The notes: generated by a model from the letters alone, not told the origin. A stretch of 64,000 nucleotides of DNA from Actinoplanes regularis (GCF_900188005.1 NZ_FZNR01000013.1:176526-240525), one strand, 5' to 3'. Positions 1 to 9,765 are shown, numbered from the stretch's first letter. Program-made: numbers and translations.

Positions 1-26
1 CGCGGGCAGCGCGCCGGGGAACTGGA

Positions 27-698
27 TCAGGCGGCGGTGGCGGACCACATGGCGGTGAAGGCCGCGGCCTCGCCCGCGAGCCAGCTCTCGACATCGGCCG
101 CCCGGGTTCCCGGGTTGAGCCGGTGGGTCAAGCCCCGGCGCAGGTCGACCAGGACCGGCTCGGCGTCGGGCAGGATCTGGTCCATGTGACGGGCCATCAG
201 GTGCAGCATGGCGGTGACCAGCTCCGGGCTCGGCGGCTCCTCGTCGAAGTGGATCCGGACCGCCTCGCGGTGACCATCCGCGAACCGCAGGCCGAAGTGC
301 AGGTTGATCTTCACGGCCAGCGGGCCGACGCTGGCCAGCGCGTCGTGGGTCTGGATCAGGGTGAGCTGCTCGGGGTCGCCGAGCGACGCCAGGTAGGTGC
401 GGGCGCCGGCACGGAGCGACTCGTAGAGCGGCTTCCACCGGTCCTTCACCAGGTCGACGACGCCGCCGAGGTAGCTGCCGCCGGTGCGGAACGCGATGTC
501 CGCCTTCAGTGCCTTGACCAGCTGGCTGTGCGGGTTGAAACCACTGCGCCGCTCGCGCTGCTTGCGAAGCCCGCCGACGAAGGTGGCCTTCGCGGGGCCG
601 GTGCGGGAGACATACCGGGTGAAGCCGAGCATGGTGGCGTAGGGCGGGATGACAGGCACGGGGTTGGTCGAGATCGTGGACAGGGTGGACGTGGTCAC
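27..698 (-). CDS. Hypothetical protein, about 223 aa
   Basis: I do not recognise the family. The frame runs on to an ATG at 737, but a GTG at 698 is a better start because it has a GAGGAG ribosome site six to seven bases upstream on the reverse strand. The product is soluble, with no signal peptide or membrane helix. The N-terminal 20 residues are rich in Thr and Ser, the middle is basic with a GGLRKQRERR stretch, and the C-terminal half is acidic and helical. Third-position GC is high, so it is very probably a real gene. Nothing to its left is visible, so its operon is unknown. The function is unassigned. Confidence 0.65.
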   Translation of the reverse strand: MTTSTLSTISTNPVPVIPPYATMLGFTRYVSRTGPAKATFVGGLRKQRERRSGFNPHSQLVKALKADIAFRTGGSYLGGVVDLVKDRWKPLYESLRAGARTYLASLGDPEQLTLIQTHDALASVGPLAVKINLHFGLRFADGHREAVRIHFDEEPPSPELVTAMLHLMARHMDQILPDAEPVLVDLRRGLTHRLNPGTRAADVESWLAGEAAAFTAMWSATAA

Positions 699-737
699 GT
701 CGGTCTCCTCACTCGCGCTGCGCAGCCTCGGATCCAC

Positions 738-1158
738 GAAGGATCACCCGAAGATCAGCAGCTCAGGGCCCCTCTTTCGTACATACATTCTAATCGACGG
801 GTCTGACATTCCCAACCGCCGACAGCCCCCGCTGTCCGGTCCGGACCTACATGGCCAGCTCGCGGGAAGTTGGCCAACGGCGTGGCCACGTCCGGCCGAA
901 GATGGCCAGCGGTAGGGGTGCCGGGATGCTGCGCGCGGTGCCGGGCTCGGCAGCCCTCCACCGCTGGCGAATGCCCCCGAACCGACCCTCGCCGACCTCC
1001 TCGGCCTGCCCCGCAACGACCAGCTCCCGGGTGGCGGAACAACAGCGGCGAACGTTCGGCCAGCAGTAGATGATTAACCATGACAGACCAGCGCATTTCG
1101 ATCGCCATCCGGAAGTGACCCGGAGTCAACCGCGGTGCGAACGAAGGGAGCGTGACCG
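738..1158. other. Intergenic region without a convincing gene
   Basis: These 420 bases separate two divergent hypothetical genes and must hold both promoters. The left part, around 775-815, is clearly richer in A and T than its surroundings and includes a GTACATAC-like stretch, which is the likeliest promoter or operator zone for the reverse-strand gene. Overlapping open frames exist on both strands here, but none has a ribosome site or coding-like codon use. Confidence 0.5.
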
Positions 1159-1692
1159 GTGGAGATCACCGGAGTGATGGCCACCGACGCAGGCATGGGC
1201 GCGCTGTGGGCACTTGGCTCTTTTGACGGCATCGTCGACTACGACACCTGGGAGTCGGAGCTGCTGGAGGACGAGGACATAGCTCGACACATCGCCGGCG
1301 GAGCCCTCGTGCCCGTGAATATCGGCGGTGACGGTGCCTTCCAGGTCGTTGCGCGGGTTGGCGAATCGTCGGCCCTCGCGCAACTGACCGAACGTGAGCG
1401 CAAGTACGTCGTTGTCGCCTCGGAGCCCTACCTGCTGATCACCACCAACGATGCCGTCATCAGCGGTATCGAGCATGTTGCGGCGGAGTCGAACGACAAC
1501 TTGCGCGTTCCGCTGCCAGCGGGCCGGTGGAGCGTCGCGATCTTCCTGATCGATTGGGAAGCGGAACCCGGTCAGGCGGACGATGCCGGACGGCCGGCGC
1601 CTACAGCCCTCTCTGACTTCACGATCTTGATCAATCCCGAAGGTCAGCCCAACCGCGAATATCGGACACAGATACAGACCTTCGAGCGATGA
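1159..1692 (+). CDS. Hypothetical protein, 177 aa, possible orphan immunity-like protein
   Basis: The GTG start at 1159 has a GAAGGGA ribosome site nine bases upstream. The product is acidic and soluble with an alternating beta-strand pattern; there is no signal peptide or transmembrane segment. I cannot assign a family with confidence. The visible third-position GC is lower than in the flanking housekeeping genes. It sits convergent with a DUF4259 gene 46 bases away. Small acidic single-domain proteins of this kind are often immunity proteins, and the paired DUF4259 neighbour makes that conceivable, but no toxin gene is present in the window. That role is only an inference. Confidence 0.6.
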   Translation: MEITGVMATDAGMGALWALGSFDGIVDYDTWESELLEDEDIARHIAGGALVPVNIGGDGAFQVVARVGESSALAQLTERERKYVVVASEPYLLITTNDAVISGIEHVAAESNDNLRVPLPAGRWSVAIFLIDWEAEPGQADDAGRPAPTALSDFTILINPEGQPNREYRTQIQTFER

Positions 1693-1738
1693 CTGAGCTC
1701 GTCAGGACCTGGCCCAGGAGCCTCAAAAGCACACCCGT

Positions 1739-2209
1739 TCAGATACCGTCCGGCGGCTCAAGGTCGTCCAACTCGCCGCCTGCAAGAGTGAGCACTTGCG
1801 ACAGCGCGGCGACGGTGTCGCGCGCTTCAGCGGCGTTCGTGTCGCTCGTCCAACCTTGATGCCAGGGGCCTTGAGGACCAGCAACGAACAGCAGGGCGTC
1901 CAGCGCGATACTCGCCAACTCCGGCGCGGGCGCGCCCAGCCGGGCATCGGGAGCAAGGTCGTTCTCGATCAAGGTTTCGAGGCGCTCGTCGAACTGTTGT
2001 CCGCCGGGCAGGGACGCCGCAACGATCGCTGCAGCCGCCACAACCTCGTCCGGGAAGAACTCTCGCCCGAGCAGCTCCGGCTTGTCCTTCACGAACAGGA
2101 ACATGCGCTCCAGCGCTGCCGCCCGCCGCTCAGGAGGTCGTTCGGCGAGTTCTTCCAGAAAGTCGATGGCGCCATCGCTGGAGAACGGGCCGGTCCCGAA
2201 CGTTCCCAT
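1739..2209 (-). CDS. DUF4259 domain-containing protein, 156 aa
   Basis: The N-terminus, MGTFGTGPFSSDGAIDFLEE, is the hallmark of the DUF4259 family, and the length is normal. The rest is helical and acidic with no membrane segment. The molecular function of the family is not established. The gene is convergent with the preceding hypothetical gene. Codon use is slightly less GC-biased than in neighbouring genes, which fits a horizontally mobile small gene. Confidence 0.8.
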   Translation of the reverse strand: MGTFGTGPFSSDGAIDFLEELAERPPERRAAALERMFLFVKDKPELLGREFFPDEVVAAAAIVAASLPGGQQFDERLETLIENDLAPDARLGAPAPELASIALDALLFVAGPQGPWHQGWTSDTNAAEARDTVAALSQVLTLAGGELDDLEPPDGI

Positions 2210-2569
2210 CCTCGCTGCCTCCTTCGAGACGACCCTCTTGCCCTGAAGCTACAAGATCATGCCGATCTGCTGTTCGACCTTCTTCATTCCGCAGAACCGG
2301 GACAGCACACCGAACCTGACCGGTGCGGTGGGGACCAAACGCACTCCTGAAGCCCTGCCCATCGCGGCCAGGATCCGTAGGCCAAGAAGGTGCCAGCTTG
2401 ATCCGGGCGGCTCCCCATCGCGCACGCTCGTCCGTCAGGACGGCCCCGACAATCTACCTGGTGGACCCCTGATCAGCGCCCGACCGTACGCAACCCTCAG
2501 TTGGGCCGGGCAGGTCCGGCGGGCGGCCGTCTGCGATCATGGCTCGGCTTACTGCAGCCTGGAGGTCGC
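2210..2569. other. Divergent intergenic region
   Basis: About 360 bases lie between the DUF4259 gene and the beta-propeller membrane protein. They must contain both promoters. I see no RNA gene, repeat or convincing small ORF here. The only clear signal is the GGAGGTC ribosome site at the right end, which belongs to the downstream gene. Confidence 0.4.
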
Positions 2570-4240
2570 ATGCCGCACGACGGAGGTGGCCCATCCGGGC
2601 CAGGGGCGCGGTCCGCAGCGACCGGCACGCTCGTGACGATCGGAGCGCTGTTGCTCCTGATCGGCTGGGTCCGGGACGAGAGCGCGGGGAACAGCGGCCT
2701 GTCTCCGGTCGCCGGCCGATGGCTGGGAGCGCTGGTGGTGCTGCTGTGCGCCCTGGTCGCGGCGGCGCGGCACCTGGAGGCCCCCGGATCGGCGGTCCGC
2801 CGCTGGGTGATCACCGGGTTCGCCGTGCTGGCGGCGGTGGCGACCACCGCGTTCCACGTCGTCGACGGGCTGCGCCGCTATGGTGACGGCTACCCGGGCG
2901 TGGTGGCCCCGCTCGGAGTGGTCGGCGGAGTTGCGGTCACCGTCGGCCTGCTGCTCGGGGCCACCCGGCCGGCCGAAGGGCGCTGGCGCCGGTGGAACGT
3001 CCGGCGGCTCGCCGCGGTCACCTGCGTATCGGCGCTGCTCGCAGCCGGGTGCGTGCCGGTGGCGCTCTCCTACGACAGCTGGGCGATCAGGTCGGGCACC
3101 GCGAGCGCGGTGGCCGTGCCGCCTGTGCCCGGCACGGTGTCCAAGGTCGGCTGGACCACTCCGATGCCGGGACCGGTGCGCGACGTACGCCCGGCCGGGC
3201 CCGGCGCCGTCGTGCTGCTCGAGGACGGCGTTCTCGGCGTCGACGGGCTCAGCGGCGCGATCCGCTGGTCCTACCGGCGGCTGGGCGCACGGGCGGCCTG
3301 GATGGTGGCCAGCCCCGACGGCGGGTCGGTGGTGCTGGGGATCCTCCCGCCGGAGGACGGCGGCGCCGACACGATGCTGATCCTGGACGCGATGACCGGT
3401 GCCGTCCGGTCCACCGGCAGCTACCCGGCCGGCCTCGTGAACCCCACCCAGGACATGATCACCGACGACGTGCTGGTGGGCCGGGGACTGTGGGACAACG
3501 ACGGCGACCACCCGGCGTTCTCGCTGCGTGACGGTAGTACGGCGTGGACCTGGCGCAGGCCGGAAGACTGTCGCGGCGAAGGATTGCACGCTGTGGCCGC
3601 GCTGCACCACCGGGTCATCATCTCCGCGAAGTGCGGCGCCGAGTCGAGGTTCGTCCTGCTCGACAGCGCCACCGGTCGCCAGGTCGGAGAGCATGTCGTC
3701 GCGATCCGGGCGGAGGGAATCCTGCCGCCCGGGGTGGTCACCGCCCCGGATCGGTCACTGGCACTGCTGAAGGCGGTGTACGCGGTGCGGCCGGAACAGG
3801 CCGTTCAGCTGCTCGACGTCGAGAGTGGCCAGGTCCTGCCGATGAAGGTTCAGTTGAGCAGGCTGATCGGGCAGGGCCTGGCGACGGACGGCGACACCCG
3901 GAAACCGCCCCTGCTTCGCGATGCCCGGACCGGCGAGGTGCGCCACCAGCAAGAGATCAGCAGCTGTGCGTTCTCCGGTGTCCTGCTGGAGAGCATGGTC
4001 CTGTGCGTGCGCCGTGGCGACCGCTGGTTGACGAGGCTTCTCGACACGGGTCAAGTCACCTTGACGCTTGCCCCGCTGGGGACGCAACAGGCGGCCGAGT
4101 TGCCGGTGGATCTCGGGCCGCGCGATGAGCGCAGCTCCGACCGCCCGCTGGAGCTGGTCGCGGCGAACGGCGCGGTGATCGTCTACTCCGCCATCGACGC
4201 GCGGGGCGGCTCCGGCAACGTTCTGGTCGGACTCCAGTAA
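2570..4240 (+). CDS. Membrane-anchored PQQ/WD40-like beta-propeller protein, 556 aa
   Basis: The start is the ATG at 2570, directly after a GGAGGTC ribosome site; the longer frame from 2501 has none. Roughly five hydrophobic helices lie in the first 165 residues (about 19-36, 53-67, 79-95, 109-128 and 143-162). The remaining 390 residues form a beta-rich module with repeated patterns such as VDGLSGAIRW, LDAMTGAVRS, LDSATGRQVG and LDVESGQVLP, one per propeller blade. These are typical of PQQ-like repeat domains. The propeller is probably extracytoplasmic. No catalytic or PQQ ligands are evident, so a binding or scaffold role is likely. Confidence 0.75.
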   Translation: MPHDGGGPSGPGARSAATGTLVTIGALLLLIGWVRDESAGNSGLSPVAGRWLGALVVLLCALVAAARHLEAPGSAVRRWVITGFAVLAAVATTAFHVVDGLRRYGDGYPGVVAPLGVVGGVAVTVGLLLGATRPAEGRWRRWNVRRLAAVTCVSALLAAGCVPVALSYDSWAIRSGTASAVAVPPVPGTVSKVGWTTPMPGPVRDVRPAGPGAVVLLEDGVLGVDGLSGAIRWSYRRLGARAAWMVASPDGGSVVLGILPPEDGGADTMLILDAMTGAVRSTGSYPAGLVNPTQDMITDDVLVGRGLWDNDGDHPAFSLRDGSTAWTWRRPEDCRGEGLHAVAALHHRVIISAKCGAESRFVLLDSATGRQVGEHVVAIRAEGILPPGVVTAPDRSLALLKAVYAVRPEQAVQLLDVESGQVLPMKVQLSRLIGQGLATDGDTRKPPLLRDARTGEVRHQQEISSCAFSGVLLESMVLCVRRGDRWLTRLLDTGQVTLTLAPLGTQQAAELPVDLGPRDERSSDRPLELVAANGAVIVYSAIDARGGSGNVLVGLQ

Positions 4241-4356
4241 TCGGTGACCGCGACCCGGATGAGGCGTTGCCCCGGCTGACCGCCATGTTCGGGGGCCGAA
4301 TCCGGGATTGACCCGGCAGCTCAGCCCGGCGGCACTTCCGCCGCTCGCATTCAAGG

Positions 4357-4935
4357 ATGATGATGCGAGGTGTGGAGGTCTTTCTGCCGGGTGAGCGCGT
4401 CCTCTGGGAGAGCCGGCCGCTGCGGCATCGGCTGTTCCGCAGCACCGACGTCGCCATGGTGCCTCTTCAAGCCGTGGCGTTGTGGCTGGCAGTGGCCTGG
4501 GGGCGGCAGGTGCTGTCCGACGGCACGGTGGGCAACGGCGCCATGGCGTTCGCGGCGATACTGCTCATCGCCCTGTTCCTCGTCCTCGCGCCGTTCATCG
4601 AGCGTGCCGTCTTGTCCCGGAGCACCCGGTACACGGTCACCACCCGGCGACTCATCGTCCGCAAAGGACGGGCCGGCGACCGGGTTGTCATGGTCTACCT
4701 CAACTCCCTGCCGCCGCCGGTGATCCTCGTGGAGTCCGACGGGTCCGGCAGCCTCGCGTTCGGCGCGTTCCCCACCATCCTGGACGCTCTCGCCAACCTG
4801 TACGGACCTCGAACGTGGCCCGCGCGCAGCCAGCCGCCCCGGCCCCCGGTTTTGTGGGACGTTCCGGACATCAAGCAGGTCCGCGACTTCATCGCTCACG
4901 CCCGAACACAGCCGGGCGGCGTCTACCGCGTGTAA
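4357..4935 (+). CDS. PH-like (bPH) domain membrane protein, 192 aa
   Basis: Two hydrophobic helices (about residues 33-50 and 62-80) are followed by a pattern, STRYTVTTRRLIVRKG, typical of bacterial PH-like domains, which start right after a membrane hairpin. The C-terminal 60 residues are proline-rich and then helical. Three ATG codons in a row (4357, 4360, 4363) follow an AAGGA ribosome site; the one at 4363 has the best spacing. Family members are membrane-associated proteins of unknown function. There is no obvious operon partner. Confidence 0.7.
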   Translation: MMMRGVEVFLPGERVLWESRPLRHRLFRSTDVAMVPLQAVALWLAVAWGRQVLSDGTVGNGAMAFAAILLIALFLVLAPFIERAVLSRSTRYTVTTRRLIVRKGRAGDRVVMVYLNSLPPPVILVESDGSGSLAFGAFPTILDALANLYGPRTWPARSQPPRPPVLWDVPDIKQVRDFIAHARTQPGGVYRV

Positions 4936-5010
4936 TGCGGGTCAGAACCGGACGAGACGCCCCTCATCGGCGAACGTCGAATAGGATCATGACGTGCGAG
5001 CGGAACTCGA

Positions 5011-5544
5011 ATGCCGTTGACGAACCCGTGGCTCTCCGAACCCACCCCGGCTCACCGGCTGCCACGACACCGGCTCGAGGAACGCATCCTCAACCTGCTG
5101 TCCTCCCAGAACATGTGCGTGCTGGCCACGACCGGGCCGGACGGGCCACTGGCCACACCGGTGCGCTACTACTCCCTCGGCTTCGCGGTCATGTTCACCG
5201 CCGCGCCCCGATCCCCGAAACTGCGCAACATCGCCGCCGATCCGAGGGTCTCCGTCGGCATCTTCGCTCCGCTGGTCGGCCTGGCCAGCAGCCGCGGAGC
5301 ACAGGTGTTCGGCGAGGCCCGGATGCTGTCTCCCGGACATCCTGAACGCAACCATTACTGGGACGCGTTCCGCTGGGAGAACGAGCACGCCGAGCGAGGC
5401 CGCTCGCTCGCCGAGCCGCCGATCGACCCGCTCGTGGTGATCGAACCGGACCGGATCGTCTACACCGAGCACTGGCTCCGGCGCGAGGGCTTCGCGGCCC
5501 GCCAGTTCTGGAAGCGGGACGCGATCCAGGAGAGTCAGGGCTGA
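5011..5544 (+). CDS. Pyridoxamine 5'-phosphate oxidase family (FMN-binding split barrel) protein, 177 aa
   Basis: The N-terminal half carries the split-barrel pattern MCVLATTGPDGPLATPVRYY, then SPKLRNIAADPRVSVGIF, which form the two central strands that bind FMN or F420 in this superfamily. The C-terminus ends in a basic-aromatic segment (around residues 150-172) usual for these proteins. The substrate cannot be predicted. Its last ten bases overlap the 3' end of the convergent response regulator gene. Confidence 0.8.
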   Translation: MPLTNPWLSEPTPAHRLPRHRLEERILNLLSSQNMCVLATTGPDGPLATPVRYYSLGFAVMFTAAPRSPKLRNIAADPRVSVGIFAPLVGLASSRGAQVFGEARMLSPGHPERNHYWDAFRWENEHAERGRSLAEPPIDPLVVIEPDRIVYTEHWLRREGFAARQFWKRDAIQESQG

Positions 5545-6242
5545 CCTCTGGGCGCAGGTTGCCGAGATCTGGCCGGGTCACCGGGACGGACCAGGCCGGT
5601 CTCGTAGGCGACGATCACCGCCTGCACCCGGTCGCGCAGGTCCAGCTTCGCGAGGATCCGCTTCATGTGGGTCTTGATCGTCGACTCCTCGACGAACAAC
5701 TCCGCCGCGATCTCCCCGTTCGACAGGCCGCGCGCGACCAGCACCAGCACATCGCGCTCCCGCGCGGTCAGGCCATGGAGCCGGCGGACCGCCGCCGGGT
5801 CCGGGGGCGCCGCCGCGGACATCTGATCGATCACCGTACGCGTGATCGACGGTGACAACAGCGAGTCGCCGGCCGCGACGGTGTGAATGCCCTCGATCAA
5901 CTTTTCCGGCCGGGTCCGTTTGAGCAGGAATCCGGAGGCGCCGGCGCTCAGCGCGCCGAACACGTAGTCGTCGTCCTCGAACGTGGTCAGAATCAGCACC
6001 CGCACCGTGGGCACGGCGGCACCCAGTTGCCGGGTGGCCGCGATCCCGTCCAGCTGCGGCATCCGCACATCCATGAGGACCACGTCCGGTGAGACCACGC
6101 GGGCCAGCGCCACCGCTTCACGGCCGTCGGCGGCCTCCCCGACGACCTCGATCGTGTCGTCGCTCGAGAGCACGGCGCGCAGCCCCGCCCGCATCAGATC
6201 GTCATCATCGGCGATCAACACCCGCAACGGTTTGTCTGTCAT
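5535..6242 (-). CDS. NarL/LuxR-family response regulator, 235 aa
   Basis: Receiver domain at residues 6-125 with the acidic pocket ADDDD near residue 11, phospho-acceptor Asp58 in VVLMDVRMP, and the conserved Thr and Lys (LILTTFEDD, LLKRTRPE). A LuxR-type HTH lies at about 160-215 (LTARERDVLVLVARGLSNGE). The start is the ATG at 6242, which overlaps the kinase stop codon as ATGA, so the two are translationally coupled. The longer frame seen upstream is a shadow of the kinase. The likely target is the divergent MMPL exporter gene. Confidence 0.93.
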   Translation of the reverse strand: MTDKPLRVLIADDDDLMRAGLRAVLSSDDTIEVVGEAADGREAVALARVVSPDVVLMDVRMPQLDGIAATRQLGAAVPTVRVLILTTFEDDDYVFGALSAGASGFLLKRTRPEKLIEGIHTVAAGDSLLSPSITRTVIDQMSAAAPPDPAAVRRLHGLTARERDVLVLVARGLSNGEIAAELFVEESTIKTHMKRILAKLDLRDRVQAVIVAYETGLVRPGDPARSRQPAPRGQP

Positions 6243-7435
6243 GCCAGGGCACCCACGGTGACCGGCGGGTCGTACGGCAGGCGGGCACGCAGCCGGAACA
6301 TCCCGGCGTCCACGGTGCCCGCCTCCAGGGTCCCGTCGAGCAACGCCGCCCGCTCCCGCATCCCGACGATGCCCAGCCCCCCACCCGGCTGCTCCCGCCC
6401 ACCCACCGGATTGCTGACCACGATCTCCACCGCCGCCGGCCCGTACGACATCCGCACGTCGACCTCCCCGGACCCGTACCGCGCCGCGTTCGTCAGCGCC
6501 TCCTGCAAGATCCGGTACGCCGCCCACGCCACCCCGCTCGGCAGCCCGCGAGGCGCCCCGTCGAACACCGTCGAGACCTGAAGGCCGCCGGCCCGATGCC
6601 GGTCGACCAGCTGTTCCAGCGCGGCGGTGTCGGCCGGCGCCGGATCGGCCGGCCCGGACTCCTCCCGAAGCGCGTGAACCAGCCGGTCGATGTCGGCGAT
6701 CGTCGCGTGGGCGACCTCCTCGATGGTCTCGATGGCCTGCCGGGAACGCCGCGGATCCCGCTCGTGCAGCAGCCGCGCCGCACCCGCCTGTACCAGGATC
6801 ACGTTGATCGCGTGCCCGGCCGAATCGTGCAGCTCGCGGGCGATCCGGGTGCGTTCCTGTGCGGCGGCGAGCCGCCGCTGGGCCGCGAGGTCCAGTTCGC
6901 GCAGCCGGGCGTGCTCCTCCAGCTCGGCGATGCGTTCCCGGCGCAGGCGGCTGCGGTCCCCGGCCGTCCACACCAGCGCGAACATGGTCGCCCACGCCAC
7001 CATGCCGGACGACAGGGGCCGCACCGACCTGTCGTTGAGCAGCATCAGGGCGACGGTCGACGGCAGGAACGCCGCGACGCTCGCGGCCGCCAGCAGCCGT
7101 CGGTGCGGGGTGGCGCCACCGCCCACGGCCTCGGCCAGCGTGTAGGTCGCGATCAGCAGCGCGGGCGGCACGTCCAGCGGATAGTCAAGCGCGATCAGGC
7201 CCAGCGTCGCCGCCGCGGAGACGCCGAACGTCACGCCGGGTGCGCGGCGCGACCAGGCCAGTGGTGCGGCCGACGCGAGCGTCAGCAGGACACCGATCGA
7301 ATCCAGCGGGCGGTAGCCGCCCCCGTCGCCGCCGAGGCCGCCCTGGAACAGCATCACGATGGTGAAGACGCCGGCCGCCACCGCCGCCGCGGCATCGACC
7401 GCGGCGCGACCGCCTGTTCCGATCTTCAACCCCAT
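6239..7435 (-). CDS. DesK-type sensor histidine kinase, 398 aa
   Basis: About five or six membrane helices fill the first 160 residues. A short coiled linker (RLRRERIAELEEHARLREL) leads to the HisKA_3 dimerisation motif RIARELHDSAGHAINV with phospho-acceptor His203. An HATPase_c domain follows, with the N box ALTNAARYG and G motif GGLGIVGMRERA. It is the first gene of a two-gene operon with its response regulator. The signal is unknown. The adjacent MMPL transporter suggests sensing of membrane stress, lipids or a toxic small molecule. Confidence 0.93.
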   Translation of the reverse strand: MGLKIGTGGRAAVDAAAAVAAGVFTIVMLFQGGLGGDGGGYRPLDSIGVLLTLASAAPLAWSRRAPGVTFGVSAAATLGLIALDYPLDVPPALLIATYTLAEAVGGGATPHRRLLAAASVAAFLPSTVALMLLNDRSVRPLSSGMVAWATMFALVWTAGDRSRLRRERIAELEEHARLRELDLAAQRRLAAAQERTRIARELHDSAGHAINVILVQAGAARLLHERDPRRSRQAIETIEEVAHATIADIDRLVHALREESGPADPAPADTAALEQLVDRHRAGGLQVSTVFDGAPRGLPSGVAWAAYRILQEALTNAARYGSGEVDVRMSYGPAAVEIVVSNPVGGREQPGGGLGIVGMRERAALLDGTLEAGTVDAGMFRLRARLPYDPPVTVGALA

Positions 7436-7593
7436 ACCTCCAGCGTACGGGCGGTGCGGTCCCCGGCGAGTCCCTCACCGGGAGCATCCGGCATCCCCCT
7501 GCGGGGGTACGGACGGAGCCCTCCGCGGAGCGTTTCGGCGTGGCGTCCGGCCTTCCTAGCGTCGTCTGGCGGCAATTCTTCGAAGGAGAGTTC

Positions 7594-9765
7594 ATGACCG
7601 GAATCGCGGTACGGCCCGAGGCTCCCGACCGGGCCCGCCGGCCCAGTGTCTTCGAGCGGCTGGCCGGCTGGTCCTACCGGCGGCGCTGGACGGCGCTGCT
7701 GCTGTGGGTGCTCGTGCTGGCCGGTGTCACGGCCGGGGCGGGGCTGGCCGGCGACGACTACCACAACGACTTCACCCTGCCCGGCGCGGAATCGCAGCAG
7801 GCCCAGGACGTGCTCGCCGAGCGGATGCCGGCCCGGGCCGGTGCCACCCTCGACATCGTCGTGCGTGACCCGGCGGGCGTGGATCAGCCCGCGGTCCGTG
7901 GCGCGGTCGAGGGCATGCTGGCCCGGGTCCGGACGCTGCCGCACGTGGTCGAGGTGGTGAGCCCGTACACGAGCGGCACCGCGATCTCCGGCGACAGGAC
8001 GATCGCGTACGCGACGGTGGCGCTCGACGTGCCGGCCGAGGCGATGCCCGCCGGCGCCACCCTCGAGATCATCGATGCCGCCCGGCTGCCCGGGCTCACC
8101 GTGGAGGTGGGCGGGGAGCCGGCCCGCGCCGCCGAGGAGGCCGAGGGCGGCGCCGCCGAGGGCGCCGGCATGCTGGCCGCCCTGGTCGTGCTGGTGCTGC
8201 TCTTCGGCTCGCTGCTGGCGGCCTCCCTGCCGATCGTCATCGCGGTCTTCGCGGTCGGCACCGCGATCGGCCTGGTCACGCTCGCCTCGCACGTGGCGAC
8301 GGTCGCGGACTTCACCTCCGCGCTGCTCATCCTGGTGGGCCTCGGTGTCGGCATCGACTACGCCCTGCTGGTGTTCTCCCGCTTCCGCGGCGAGTTGGCC
8401 GCCGGAGCCGAACGGGCCACGGCCGTGCGTACCGCGCTCGACACCGCCGGGCGGACGGTCTTCTTCGCCGGCACCACCGTGATCATCGCCCTGCTCGGCC
8501 TGGTGCTGCTGGGCGTCGGCGCGCTGCAGGGTGTGGCGGTGGCCCTGGCGGTCACCGTGATGGTCACCATGCTGGCCTCGCTGGTGCTGCTGCCCGCGCT
8601 GCTGAGCCTCTTCGGCGCGCGCCTGGAACGGTCGATGACGCGCCGCCGGGAGAGGGCGTCGCGCCGCGGGCGCACGCCGCGGGAGGAGGGCCGGCTCTGG
8701 CGCCGGTGGAGCGACGCGGTGGCCCGCCGGCCGTGGCCGGCTCTCCTGCTGCCCCTGGTCGCCCTGCTCGGCCTGGCCGCGCCCGCGCTCGACATGCGGC
8801 TCGGCTTCGCCGACGCCGGCAACGACGCCGAGACCAAGACCAGCACCCGGGCGTACGAACTACTGGCCGAGGGCTTCGGTCCCGGCTTCAACGGCCCGCT
8901 CGTGGTGGTCGTGGACGCGCACGGCCGCGCGGCGGGACCGGCCGCCGAAGCCGTGCGCGAGGCGGTCGCCGCCACCCCGGGCGTAGCGGCCGCCACGCCG
9001 CCGATCCCCGCTCCCGGCGGCGACGTCGCCACGGTGATCGCCTTCCCCGAATCGGCCCCGCAGGATGAGGCGACCGACGACCTGGTGGCCGCCCTGCGCG
9101 ATGATGTGCTCGCCCCGTTGGCCCGCGGCAACGGCGTGGCCGTGCTGGTCGGTGGGCCGACGGCCGGGGTCATCGACTTCTCGGCCGCGATCGCCGGTCG
9201 GTTGCCGCTCTTCGTCGTGGTCGTGGTGGGGCTCTCCGCGCTGCTGCTGCTCGTGCTGTTCCGCTCGCTGCTGATCCCGGTCAAGGCCGCCGTGCTCAAC
9301 CTGCTCAGCATCGGCGCGGCGATGGGCGTCGTCACCCTGGTCTTCCAGCACGGCGCGTTCGGCGTGCCGCCGGGCCCGATCGAGGCGTACGTGCCGGTCA
9401 TGATCTTCGCGATCGTCTTCGGGCTCTCCATGGACTACGAGGTCTTCCTGCTCGCCCGCATGCACGAGGAGTGGGAGCGGACCGGCGACGCTCCGGGCGC
9501 GGTGCGGGAGGGCCTGGCCACCACCGGCCGGGTGGTCACCGCCGCGGCCGCCATCATGGTGGTGGTCTTCGGGGCGTTCCTGCTGGCCCCGGACCGGATG
9601 TTGCAGCAGTTCGGCCTCGGCCTGGCGGTGGCCGTCCTGGTGGACGCCGTGATCATCCGGTGCCTGCTGCTGCCGGCCGTGATGCACCTGTTCGGCGACC
9701 GGGCGTGGTGGCTGCCGGCGGCACTGGCCCGCGGACTGCCCCGGTTGGCGCTCGAGCACCACTGA
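7594..9765 (+). CDS. MMPL/RND family transporter, 723 aa
   Basis: Start at ATG 7594, after a GAAGGAG ribosome site; the frame opens at 7540 but lacks a site there. Two repeats of one helix, an extracytoplasmic domain and a bundle of five or six helices are visible, the MMPL arrangement. Clear motifs are GVGIDYALLVFSRFRGE in the first half and VFGLSMDYEVFLLARMHEEW in the second, containing the paired Asp-Tyr residues that carry protons in this family. The product is an inner-membrane exporter of lipids or hydrophobic compounds. It is divergent from the HK/RR pair, which probably controls it. Confidence 0.93.
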   Translation: MTGIAVRPEAPDRARRPSVFERLAGWSYRRRWTALLLWVLVLAGVTAGAGLAGDDYHNDFTLPGAESQQAQDVLAERMPARAGATLDIVVRDPAGVDQPAVRGAVEGMLARVRTLPHVVEVVSPYTSGTAISGDRTIAYATVALDVPAEAMPAGATLEIIDAARLPGLTVEVGGEPARAAEEAEGGAAEGAGMLAALVVLVLLFGSLLAASLPIVIAVFAVGTAIGLVTLASHVATVADFTSALLILVGLGVGIDYALLVFSRFRGELAAGAERATAVRTALDTAGRTVFFAGTTVIIALLGLVLLGVGALQGVAVALAVTVMVTMLASLVLLPALLSLFGARLERSMTRRRERASRRGRTPREEGRLWRRWSDAVARRPWPALLLPLVALLGLAAPALDMRLGFADAGNDAETKTSTRAYELLAEGFGPGFNGPLVVVVDAHGRAAGPAAEAVREAVAATPGVAAATPPIPAPGGDVATVIAFPESAPQDEATDDLVAALRDDVLAPLARGNGVAVLVGGPTAGVIDFSAAIAGRLPLFVVVVVGLSALLLLVLFRSLLIPVKAAVLNLLSIGAAMGVVTLVFQHGAFGVPPGPIEAYVPVMIFAIVFGLSMDYEVFLLARMHEEWERTGDAPGAVREGLATTGRVVTAAAAIMVVVFGAFLLAPDRMLQQFGLGLAVAVLVDAVIIRCLLLPAVMHLFGDRAWWLPAALARGLPRLALEHH

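Noticed and set aside
738..1158. Several small overlapping frames in the first large gap
   Set aside because: No ribosome sites and no coding-like codon use on either strand.
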